This document shows positions 11,328 through 20,676 of a stretch of 64,000 nucleotides of DNA, one piece after another. This stretch comes from Melampsora larici-populina 98AG31 (Eukaryota > Basidiomycota > Pucciniomycetes > Pucciniales > Melampsoraceae). The position numbers and the translations under genes were made by a program. Location of the stretch: positions 260,620 through 324,619 of the forward strand of contig NW_006768823.1 in assembly GCF_000204055.1 (NCBI RefSeq), read 5' to 3'. Every line of letters begins with the position of its first letter. Position 1 is the first letter of the stretch. The notes beneath the pieces are model-generated. The model saw only the letters and a list, made by a program, of their open reading frames with translations. It made no database searches and had not been told where the DNA came from.

Positions 11328-11410
11328 CAGAGTACGTTTTTCTTTTTGCTTCTTTGTTTCTCAGTCCTGTCTATCACTACTATCACCTTACTCACTCTCT
11401 CGTCGATAGT

Positions 11411-11734
11411 CTTTTCCGTTGTTTAACCTGCGTGTCTGCAGGTAAGGGCGTCGAACCTCTCCGCCTTCTTTTCATCTCCAGTCGTCTGAGCATATTGAGC
11501 TCACGACACAACCTGTCTGTCCAGGTGATTTAGCTATTTCTCTTATGTGTTTCTCTCATTTATGTGTTTCTCTGCTAGTCGTGAATATATACACCGTTAG
11601 GAACGAGATTACTCAGATCTTTTCCGTTGTTTAACCTGCGTGTCTGCAGGTAAGGGTGTCGAACCTCTCCGCCTTCTTTTCATCTCCAGTCGTCTGAGCA
11701 TATTGAGCTCACGACACAACCTGTCTGTCCAGGT
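11411..11734 (+). repeat. Direct repeat, 116 bp, period 208
   Basis: 11411-11526 and 11619-11734 are identical except for one base that I can see (GGCGTCG versus GGTGTCG). Each copy includes TCTGCAGGTAAGG, which looks like a splice donor, and ends in CTGTCTGTCCAGGT. The 92 bp between them contains the CACCGTTAGGAACGAG block. The near identity points to a recent local duplication or to unequal exchange between LTR copies. Confidence 0.75.
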
Positions 11735-11920
11735 TTTACATTTGCTCATACGCACAGGTGTTACGACCTGCCTTGAGTTATTTCAATTTCAGATTGTAAC
11801 TACTACATATTTGAAATAAAAGAATAAAATTTAACACCAAAACCTTACCCTCTGCCCAATTAGTGAGCCTTGAGTACTCCCAAAGAGTACCCTACCCTCA
11901 CAAAGGTGCTCTTGATAAAA

Positions 11921-12390
11921 TCAAAAGGCGGGGTTGTGGAGGATATTGAAAGGTATGTGTCCCCTGATCATTGCTTCCCATAGTATCTGGTAAAGCACAT
12001 CCATTTTGTCTTGCTTGGTTTGTGAGCAATGGTGAAGCGTCTCATCACAACAAAAATGGAGGACAATTTCTGGATTTTTAGTCAAAGAGATGGCAGAAGA
12101 AGGCACTGTTGAGCTTGAGATAGGTGTTTCAGCAGAACTGGATATTTCTTTTGCCATGAGTTGAATGTATCCCAATCTCATCTTGCCTGTTATAGATCTG
12201 CAGCTGTGTTTCCTGTACTTCTGAAGTCCACTTGGCTTTCCATCCATGACTAACTTGTAGTGAGTGCACTGTGCAAGTCAGCAACTCTTTTTCAGATCAT
12301 GTGTTCCAGACATCAAGAATCTAGTCCAGAAGAGTGAACACAAGTCAGCAGGTGAGCCCCATTCATTGAAGTTGCTTGATGATTGAGAGG
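11921..12390 (-). pseudogene. hAT transposase fragment, N-terminal part with BED-like finger
   Basis: Read on the minus strand, an ATG near 12390 opens a frame with FWTRFLMSGTHDL, an in-frame TGA, then QCTHYKLVMDGKPSGLQKY and RKHSC, the layout of a BED zinc finger. The second Cys of the CxxC pair appears to be Tyr. Further on, ILWEAMIRGHIPFNILHNP is the hAT motif before the catalytic domain. The fragment stops near 11921 where LTR-like sequence begins; the next transposase segment on this strand is at 7372. The stop, the altered finger and the interruption make this a dead copy. Confidence 0.6.
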
Positions 12391-12559
12391 ACATGGATTT
12401 TTAATTATCTTTGGGCATTCAGGCTGATGGTTTGTTGTGGGATTATTGAAGACTCCAATACTCCTCCACCTGCAGAATAACTGGTATACAGGTGTGCCCC
12501 TACCAAATTTGAACTTTTGCTAGGCGTGACTTTTCACAATTTTTGGGCCGTACCCATGT

Positions 12560-13108
12560 CATTATACCCCAGGGCTAAGGCCTAATCTAATCCGGCCTTG
12601 CCCGGCCCCAAAGTCCCAGGGCAGGTCATGGCGCTAATTGTACCACAATCCCAGTACCCAATCAATTGGCTTACCAAGGTTAACGGTGGCCCTCACCCCA
12701 ACTTTTGTTGGACCATGCTGAGCCCAAACTGCCTAAAAAGACCTTTAGCGCAACAGCGCTTTGCATTCCTATTGGGCAGGGCTGGCCCAATAGCACAAGG
12801 CTATAAACTGATTTGGAGGCACATTTTGCACATTTTTTGTGTCCGATGAAAGAAAAAAACAAAGTTAAAGGTTTTATTGCAATCATACAAAGGAAAAATT
12901 GACAATAACAACAAACTTACAAGGAAAATGTGAGGTTATCACAATATTTAGAGGACACCGGGCAGCCTGAAGCCCGCTTGAGCTTTCCGCAGGCTTCCTT
13001 CGCGCCGGGCCGGGCTCCACCCCCAACCGGGGTCCCTCGCGTCGGGTTTCTGTTCATCCCCAATTTTTGTGGAACTCTACAGGTGCCGTTGCGCCTCTGA
13101 GCACCACC
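12560..13108. repeat. GC-rich repeat patch, CpG-retaining counterpart of 5997-6115
   Basis: 12637-12660 (ACCACAATCCCAGTACCCAATCA) and 13020-13090 (CGGGGTCCCTCGCGTCGGG ... CATCCCCAATTTTTGTGGAAC) match consecutive blocks of 5997-6115. The right-hand member carries about 360 bp extra between the two blocks. Where the pair differs, the left member mostly has T where this copy has C (for example CTTTTGTTGG versus CTCGCGTCGG). The patch is far richer in CpG and GGCC/CCGG than its surroundings. No gene is visible. Confidence 0.5.
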
Positions 13109-13129
13109 CAATCCCACACTTTGCATTAC

Positions 13130-13900
13130 AAAACCTTAACTCATCCCGAAAAACCATTATGTTCTTCTTTTTTCCTTCTTTTTTAACAGCCAAATAAAGA
13201 ATAATTGTACCAATGACTACAGTGGGATTCCTTTTTAAGCATTGCCTTTACAAGCATATTTTTTGATAAGCATCAAAAATGATGTAACCATTTTTGGTGG
13301 GCAGTAAATTTGGATTTATAAGCATTTTAAGCATATGCTTCAGGTTTTGACTGATATGCTTGCATAATTTCATGTGAAGCATGAAAAAAGAAGCATAACA
13401 TGATTTTTTCACGTGTTTATGCTTCTATGTGATGCAAGAAAGGAGAAGAAAGGTAGGTGAAGTGGAGTAAATTAGGCTGCATTGAGTAGAAAAGCCAAGA
13501 TCAATTGAAAAACTGTCTGTCAATTTTTGCTTCTAGGTTTCTGTAGTACATATTTTTCAATAGTTGCAAGTGCCAAGCATGTCATTCAAGCATAGCATAA
13601 TTTTGAGCATTTTTTATGCTCCTATAGGCTATTAGGTCTGTTCCAATAAGAAGCATTTTTTATATTAGCATGGGATTTGGTGCAACCATCACCATGCTTA
13701 TAAAGGAATCTCACTGTAGTTGTAGTAAAAATGCTAACTCTTCTTTGACTCGTCCCTTTTGAATGACTTTCATCTGTTTCAGAATGATGAACATCAAATA
13801 AATTTGGAGGATTAGGAAAAGATAAATTAAGATAATTAGATCTAGTTTTATTAATATAACTAGCTGGGATTTGAGGTTCTTTGTCTTCTTCACAAACTGG
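13130..13900 (-). pseudogene. Truncated GRF-protein gene fragment, split by a MITE
   Basis: 13719-13900 matches the last coding part of the GRF zinc-finger gene at 18137-18340 (shared blocks include TTGAATGACTTTCAT, TGTTTCAGA, GGAGGATTAGG and GGGATTTGAGGTTCTTTGTCTTCTTC). 13100-13219 matches that gene's stop region and 3' flank. The MITE at 13220-13716 splits the two. Only about the last 60-70 codons are present, with frame differences, and the similarity ends near 13900. The fragment arose when a unit of glycosyltransferase plus the 3' end of the GRF gene was duplicated in tandem; copy 2 of the glycosyltransferase begins 1 kb downstream. Confidence 0.75.
13218..13718. mobile_element. MITE, 497 bp, CAGTG ends, TA target site, with empty site nearby
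   Basis: The element runs from CAGTGGGATTCCTTTTTAAG at 13220 to the matching inverted end GGAATCTCACTG at 13716. TA lies on both sides (13218-13219, 13717-13718). The internal sequence is AT-rich, with repeated AAGCAT/ATGCTT motifs and no long ORF. The paralogous sequence at about 18137-18150 has an uninterrupted GATGACTACC in place of the insert, which confirms both the boundaries and the TA duplication. Ends and target fit the Tc1/mariner/pogo group. Confidence 0.8.
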
Positions 13901-14937
13901 ATTTGAATTTGATCTACGAGTCTAGTTGTGGGTATTGAGTGTTCAAGTTTCCTCCTTGGAGAGCAGAAAACAGGAGACATTTTGGTAATCCAAAGATGGA
14001 GAGTCACGGGGGTTACCAACACTGACGCTCTTGTGGTAACATCGACGCCGTCGGGATTCGAAGAGTATTGCAAAATTGATACCACAATCTTGCTGACAAG
14101 TCTTGCAGTGCACTGTGCTATACCTGGTTATTGAAGTTTATTTCTGGCCCATGATTCAATTTGAGCATCTCTGAAATGATGATCAATCACGCGGCTGTAT
14201 GGGAAGACAAACACAAGCCGCTTTCACTCGGCATGCAAGGTCATAGCTAATAGACGGTGGATTCTGATAATGAGCGGCGCGAATATTTCAATAAAGAAAG
14301 AAAATGCGAATAAAAGATAGCCCTCATCAACGCATTTTCATACGGAAATATTCAGAATAGATCAAAAGGTACAAAACATATCACAACATGATCTCTCCTT
14401 GCAGCCAGAATTTCGGTACCTTTTGTCCGAGAAAGTTCATTTTGTCCCAAATGGTGGATTATGGTATCAACTGGTTAGGTCAATGAAACATTGAAAGTAG
14501 CCATTGTCGGAGATGGCCATGGATTGGCCGTAAGCCGTGATGGCAGGGTCTTGACTATGGGGGAAAGGCTGAGCATGTCATCATGCGAACAGAGAAAATC
14601 CAGTGCTAGCAGGGCGTTGTCTATGCGGGGGCCATGCTGTTCGTTTGTAGCATTATTGTGAGGTTTGTCGGGGGCGCCGCGGATATGAAGTGGCACTTGG
14701 AGCAGAGATGGAACCGGTTGTCTGAAGATATAGATATACAACATCCCATCTTAATTGTTTCTACTGCTTTCAAAATCACTTCATTCGCTACCCCCCTTCA
14801 GAAACGCAAACTAAAGCCCGATAATTTGATTGGTCACGTTGCTGAAAAGCTTTGTGACTTCAAGCGAAATATCAAAATCTAATCAATAAGTATATCAAAG
14901 AAATTCGACAGACAAATTCTATACCAAGCTTCTCAAA
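13901..14937. other. Spacer upstream of glycosyltransferase copy 2
   Basis: No convincing gene. 13920-14035 shares scattered similarity with 22590-22720 upstream of copy 3, but its orientation relative to the genes is opposite, so it may be a small dispersed repeat. 14790-14937 resembles the region upstream of copy 1 (CTAATCAATAA at 14880) and is the likely promoter and 5' UTR. The 89-codon minus-strand ORF at 14475-14744 has no recognisable motif. Confidence 0.4.
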
Positions 14938-16783
14938 ATGACAACGGAACCTTTTCTTCCTATGCCAATGATCAACCCCATTGAAAGGCCGAGACCTTCA
15001 CGCTTTTGGTCAAGCCTGCAGTCTGTGCATGAGAAATGGGTGAGCAGATTCTCAGAGTTTAAGATTCCTAGAATTCAGTCTAATCAACTCCTACTTGCAC
15101 CATTTTCAGACAAATTACAAAACCTGGATCTCTGTTGCTTGCGTGCTGGTGATCGTGTTCATATATTCCTCTTGGCTCACATCCAAATAGTTTGTTGATT
15201 TTTATGGCTTGAGACTCTCATTTCCGAAGCTGACTTTGTTTTTCTTAGTGAAGATCAGACTAAACCATTGCGAAGAGTACGCATAGGGGTTAGCCACGTA
15301 GTCAACACTAGTGGAAAACCCGTAGAGGAACTCCCGGCATGCGGTAAAACAATGCTTTACACCTTCAAAGGTCTCAACGGAATGGGATCTGAATTAGCTC
15401 TTTGGGTATGTAGAGTTCTACCTTGATGTCCCTTGGTAAGATTCTGATACGTTATGATCTATCAGACCGAAGCAGCTGCCGTGGCGACATGGCTCAATTA
15501 TACAATGCTTTTGGACGATTCAAAGTGGAACTACGGGAAACTGAGCGTAAGTGCCCATATTCATTTTGAATGGAAAGAGTTATATTCATTTTGAATGGAA
15601 AGAGCCTGAGGCTATATATATTGACTCTTCGTCTGTCTGCAGGATTATTTTGATATCCCTCCACTTGAATGTCGACCCCCTTCAAACTGGAGAGAGATGC
15701 CACGTACACTTTTTTCAAACCTCGGAAAGAACGAGTCTGATCACGTCTGGGCAACCCGTGGAAGGTGAGTCTGTATACACGTTTTGACATAGTCTGATGA
15801 TGGCCCTCATGAGTACTTTTTGATTTTCCTTGAGTAGTCTAGGTGGGTACACTAATTATATTCTGCAACACATCGACTCTCGCGCCGTAGACACTCACGC
15901 TGTCTGGAACATGATCAATCATCGAGAGCAGAGGACCATCCTACCCGCTGAACAAAATCTACATCATTCGCTGAAGCCAATCTTCGACGCTAAATCAGAA
16001 GCTTATCGACACATATGGAAACCAAACCAAATGATTCTGGACGAAGTGATGAAATTGAAGGTTGAGCTGAATGATAAGCTATTTGCGCCTCAAAACAAGA
16101 CGTCCCATGGCACTTCAACAGCTGAATTTAATCTAGATTCACCAATGGCCAGAAAGGTGATCTCTGTACAATTTAGACTGGGAGACAAGATAGGCGAGAA
16201 TAATTATAACAAACCCGCCGCCGATATCGGAATGAAACCAGCTCAAGGAATTCCTCACCTTTTTTTCGAGGTAGTGAAATCCTATGTACCCGACTGGAAG
16301 ACATCCAAAGAGCTCCCAGTCCTATTCGTTCTGTCTGACGATCCTGAAGCGGCCTTGAAGATGTTCGAAGAATATCAATCATTCTATCCCCTTTCACAAC
16401 GCTTTCCACTCATAGTCTCACCCAAAGCCGTCTCTATCACTGAGCACGGTCATTTTCAGCCAACATTCAACTCTGCCCCTTTGGATTTCAGAAAAAAGCA
16501 CGCCGTCGCATTGATCCGTGATCTCACATTCGCTGTCGACAATTCCGATTCAATCGTCTGTAGTTCAGCTAGCAATATTTGTAACCTATTGTTTCACCTA
16601 CGTGGCTCTCAAGATCTCATTGGTCCCACAGGCTCGTGTAGAAGTGTAGATGTACGCTGGTTCCCCACTGGACTCGCGCATCCGTTCAACAAACTTAGCC
16701 TTGATGCAGTTAAGGATCGTGAGCAAATCTTAGCCATGATGCCACGCTTGGCTACTGATCCCAGAAACTACGTTGAGCTCTGA
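14938..16783 (+). CDS. Golgi-type glycosyltransferase, FUT8/GT23-like, copy 2
   Basis: Six exons (14938-15039, 15110-15189, 15249-15405, 15466-15546, 15643-15764, 15838-16783) give 495 residues with the same intron phases as copy 1. It has the same layout: cytosolic tail with PMPM, membrane segment (TWISVACVLVIVFIYSSW), short stem, then catalytic domain with QFRLGDKIG and CSSASNICNLLF. Against copy 1 the catalytic domain is strongly conserved except for a variable patch just after FRLGDK (residues about 305-330), where the three copies differ freely. The start is fixed by the conserved EPxxPMP tail. The gene is convergent with the GRF gene at 18106. Function is inferred from fold motifs only. 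Confidence 0.7.
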
Positions 16784-18105
16784 ATTGTGAACCAACCAGA
16801 ACGCAGATCAAACAAGACATCTTATCGGAACTGCTCGTGGCCGTTGTATATAATTTTATTGGTACTTTTTAACGAGGTATAGGTTGAAGAACTAATTTTC
16901 ATGATACCAGGTGGGGTTGGGGTAATGATGAACTTGATGTTCAATGTGATGTTTTTCCATGTACCTTTTATTATTTAGTAACTCGTTGTAAAAATTATAA
17001 TTCCCCTCAATTGTAGCGTCCTTTGTGCCGTACATCACAAGACACTGACAAATCCCATGACTCTAGCCAAAATGGATCCATGCATAATATTAATCCCAAA
17101 AGACATACTTCACGGAAGCATATCTTTGCAATCTTTTGCTTTGTCAAACCCACCCCCTATACACCATCACTGCTCTATTTTCTTACACACAAAAAGTACA
17201 ACAGGTTACAAAAAACTATCTCTCATCACAACATGCATTCAAAGCTTCAATTATCCTTGGCCAGCATGACCAATTTGAATCCTCATACAGACCAGATTTT
17301 CACTCAACTATATAGCTCCCATACTGATCAGCATCTAGTGAAGCTTTCAAACACCATGTACTCTCTTTGGTAAATCAAGTCATACATAAATGTTTTGATA
17401 CAACTTTCAACCAACTTACAATGAGAATCTTTCTTACTGCCTTTCCCTTTCAGTTCTTTGCACATCTGTTATTGTAAAACAACCTGAAGGATGATCTAGA
17501 TGTAAGTGACCATTATGCTGACTTATATATTTTTCCATTGAAGAACTCAAAGAATTCACCAATCAAATCAAGACTTTCAATAATGTTTCATTTCTTTTCA
17601 TTCATTCAATAAACTTCATGTTTCTTCATCTTCTTTATTAATTCTACTTTTGTTTTTCCTTCAAAACTTTTAAATACAAAAAAACTTATCTCATGAAAAG
17701 ATTTCATGTATGGTATGTGAACAACAACAACAATAATAACATGATAACAAAACAAGAAGAAGATTACAAGAAAAAAAACTTTTAGAAAACTTCTTTACAC
17801 ATTATTTTAACTTAAATTACTAATTCTTGAATTTCCCAAAAAAAACCACTACCACCACCACAAGACATTTTACATTTATTCATTTATATTCTACCAAAAA
17901 ACTGTATAATTTGATTGATCCATCTGATCAAATAACTCTTTCTTTCTTCAAAACCAACGCTTGAACACCAAATCAAATCCAAATTTATATATAACTTATA
18001 ACCTTAATCAAGCCAATCCTTCAAGACCCCAACCCCACCCCACACTTTACATCCCAGACCTCCAACTCATCCCTCAAAAAAACCGCTTCAAGTTGTTATT
18101 TTTCT
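16784..18105. other. Convergent 3' flanks of copy 2 and the GRF gene
   Basis: This AT-rich spacer between two convergent genes is duplicated behind copy 1 (4687-5735). No ORF in it is conserved between the two copies, so it is taken as overlapping 3' UTR and terminator sequence for both genes. The part after 17520 is strongly A/T biased with poly-A-like runs. Confidence 0.55.
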
Positions 18106-19904
18106 TCAACAACTAAATAAAGGAGAATGAGATCGATGACTACCAGTAGTCACAATACTAACTCTTCTTTTACTCTTTCCTTTTGAATGACTTTCATTTG
18201 TTTCAGATTGTTGACAATCAAACAAACAAGGAGGATTAGGTAAAGGTGAACCAAGATAATTAGATTTAGGTGTATTAACAAAACTACCTGGGATTTGAGG
18301 TTCTTTTTCTTCTTCGGGAATTGAAATCGCATTCAATTTAGGTGTGTTAGATCTAGAAATCAACTTGGGTGTTGAACATCTTGAGTTCGGATTAGATTTA
18401 TGATTTGAAGGTTGTTTGCATCCTACACTTTTTTTGGTTGATGTTGATCGATGGGATTGAGATTTGATTGGACTTAATAAAGGTGATAAATACTGTGATT
18501 TAATATAAGGTGAATTTAAGATTGCTTCATCTAATCGTTTCGAAATCTTTTCAGCATACGATGAGATCTCTTGATCTTTTTCTTTTAAACTTTCAATCAA
18601 AGGTGTATGAGTTGGTAACACCCTCGGACTATTAGATGTTTCTGTTTTCTTTAAGGATGGTGATCCAACTTGACTTTCAGGTAATGGAACCCTAAGTGGT
18701 GTAGCCACAATCTTATAAAGTTTTTCTCTGAACTCTTCTGCTTCTTTTTCTTCCTTAGATTGAATGATCACCGGTATTGGAGTTGATGATTTTGGACTAT
18801 TGATTGAAAGATGTGGTGTAACATGACTACTATAAATCATCGGTGTACCAGGTGCTGGACTTGAGATGATTTTAAACAGTTTTTCTCTTAATTCATCTTC
18901 TTCTTCTCTTGCAATCACTTCTTCTATCGGTGTCATCATTCCTGTATCTAAAATAGGTGATCGATCATGAATTGATGGCACTGGACTAAGTACACCTTCA
19001 TTTAAGATCGGTGTATGTAATTGAGATTGTATAATAGATGGTGCTCTTGAATGATAAGATAATTCTTCTAAAAGTTCATCAATCGGTTTGTTTAAAGGAG
19101 TAGGTAATGGTGAATCTGTTGCCACTTTTAAAAGTTTCTCATAAAGTGCATTTTCTTCTTCTTCTTCAATTAATTGTTGAACCGATTGAGGTATTTCAGG
19201 TTCCGGTACAGCTTCAGGAGTCGGTTCAGGAGGTGGTGGTATAGGACTCGGTTCTCTTATTGATTCATGAATCGATGGGGCAGGAGGTGGTGGTGCAGGT
19301 TGGATATCAAGATCATGAACTGAAGGTGTTGGTTGAGCTACAGGAGGATTGATCGGATCTTTACCGGCTTGAGTACTCATTCGATCGCTATTGACAAAGT
19401 TCGGTTTCAGATTCCCAGTAATAGGAAAGACCATCTAACATCAAAACAAATCAAAACAAATCAAAACATCAGTCAAATGAAACGAAATGGGAATCGATTT
19501 AAAGAAAACCGACCTGAGGGTAATCATGTACAGGTGGAAAGATATAAGTTGCAGTATGATTCATTCCATCTGGTAAACTTGGAGAACCCCAAGTTCCTAA
19601 TCTTTCCCAAACAGATTTCTTCTTCTTTGATTCAGGTTCAGGTTTAGGTAAATTTGGATCATCATCATACCCTATATATATATCAAACAGAAATCAAACC
19701 ATCAAGTTAGTATTTTTAGTCTATTTTGGATATTTAGAAATGGGAAATATGAAAGAAAATGTGTTTTTGATTTTTTTTTGGTTTACATTTTGATTGACAA
19801 TTCGAACAAGCATGATACTCTTTACCAAAGTTAGGATCAGTTTGATGTAGAACTTTACAATGTATCAAATTGGATTTAGGACAATTCGGACAAATGATCA
19901 CCAT
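18106..19904 (-). CDS. GRF-type zinc-finger protein with triple EKL repeat and disordered tail
   Basis: Three exons (19904-19787, 19671-19514, 19434-18106) give 534 residues. Residues 5-45 form a GRF-like zinc finger: CPNC, then H-C spacing, then the DPNFGKEYHACSNC segment, followed by KWYDDDP, the aromatic-Asp ending usual for GRF domains, which bind single-stranded nucleic acid in topoisomerases and APE2-type nucleases. The rest is Pro/Ser-rich and has no enzyme domain. A motif of the form E-E-x-L-x-E-K-L-x-K-I recurs three times (EEEENALYEKLLKVA, EEEDELREKLFKII, AEEFREKLYKIV), each followed by a Pro-rich stretch, so it may be a repeated binding helix. The C-terminus is basic (SKGKSKRRVS). 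A truncated duplicate lies at 13130-13900. Role unknown, possibly nucleic-acid binding. Confidence 0.75.
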
Positions 19905-20676
19905 GTTTTCTTTGATTTTTTGATTCTTGAGTTGATCTAATCGAATTGGGTAAGATGAGAATTTAAGAAAAAAGGAAACAAGAAATGATTAATTGATGAA
20001 AGGTATGTTTTGTTGAATGAGGAATAACCAAGAAATGGGGATGAAGCAGAAATAAAGAAAGAAAGAAAGAAAGAGGTCAAATCGAATTCCAGTGGCCAAT
20101 CGCGGTTCCGACCGATCGAACCCAACCAAACTAATTAAACATACACAACTCATCTTAAAGTTAGGGATAAACATTTCCATACATATTGAACTATATGTAC
20201 ACCGCTAGACCACCGACACCGCTTCAAACTTCAAACTCATATCTGTACCTGAAGGGTGAAGTCATAAAACATCCTTGATTGCTTCAGTCTTCTCGTTCGA
20301 TTAATTGGTATACATGATTCCTTGCATGATCTTGAAAAACAAGAGAATTCTAGAACCAAAGGATATCTTTCTGAATTCATGTCACAGTCTACAAATCAAA
20401 ATAAAATATCTGATATACTAAAAAATAACAATTTCACTGAGAACAGGCTAGATACAAATAAATGAATTCATAAATACAAATAATCCAAGTCATCACTTCA
20501 TATCAATCATCAACTTCCTCCAACACCTTGTCTTGTTTCCCCAAAATTTAATTCAACAGATTAAATCTATTCTATCTATGTTTTTTTCAATGTAAACAAT
20601 TTGATCTTGGAATGCAGTATACAATTGGCCATTAGGAGTCGGACACCTGATGATGTCATTCTGATTTTATGGACAT
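19905..20676. other. Spacer between the GRF gene and glycosyltransferase copy 3
   Basis: Both neighbours are on the minus strand, so this holds the GRF promoter and the 3' end of copy 3. It contains a short (GAAA)n-type run near 20055-20075 and no supported gene. The 62-63 codon minus-strand ORFs here overlap each other and look like chance. Confidence 0.4.

Larger units (their letters stand above)
10243..11740 (+). mobile_element. LTR-like repeat cluster with a large inverted pair
   Basis: The segment starts with TGTTGGGTTTATGCCGC at 10243, an LTR-like TG start. It holds the CACCGTTAGGAACGAGATTA block twice (10413 and 11592), a 112 bp inverted pair (10435-10546 and 11216-11327) and a 116 bp direct pair (11411-11526 and 11619-11734). 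No gag or pol coding remains. I read it as two or more related LTR insertions, one nested head to head in the other, reduced to terminal sequences. Confidence 0.45.
5736..13108. mobile_element. Composite transposon block, 7.4 kb, inserted into the duplicated flank
   Basis: Sequence homologous to the flank of copy 2 breaks off near 5735 and resumes near 13108, so everything between is extra relative to that locus. Inside are two parts of a minus-strand hAT transposase (about 12390-11921 and 7372-6640), a 221 bp MITE, at least three LTR-like segments in both orientations, tandem and inverted repeats, and a GC-rich patch at 12560-13090. A repeat of roughly 100 bp occurs near both ends (about 5997-6115 and 12637-13100). 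The layout suggests nested insertions into a hAT element, but the exact outer ends and target duplication cannot be fixed by eye. Confidence 0.6.

Noticed and set aside
8839..11740. Repeat cluster as a CRISPR array or centromere-like satellite
   Set aside because: Only two to four copies of each unit, spacing irregular, and clear LTR-type features; the genome is eukaryotic.
13711..14085. 124-codon minus-strand ORF rich in Leu/Ile
   Set aside because: It is an off-frame reading of the GRF-gene fragment; the same off-frame Leu/Ile-rich peptide appears at 18150-18332 opposite the true GRF frame.
14475..14744. 89-codon minus-strand ORF
   Set aside because: No motif, not present upstream of copy 1, and overlaps a plus-strand frame of similar length.
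20050..20080. GAAA-type microsatellite
   Set aside because: Short simple repeat in a spacer with no further structure; noted only in the spacer entry.
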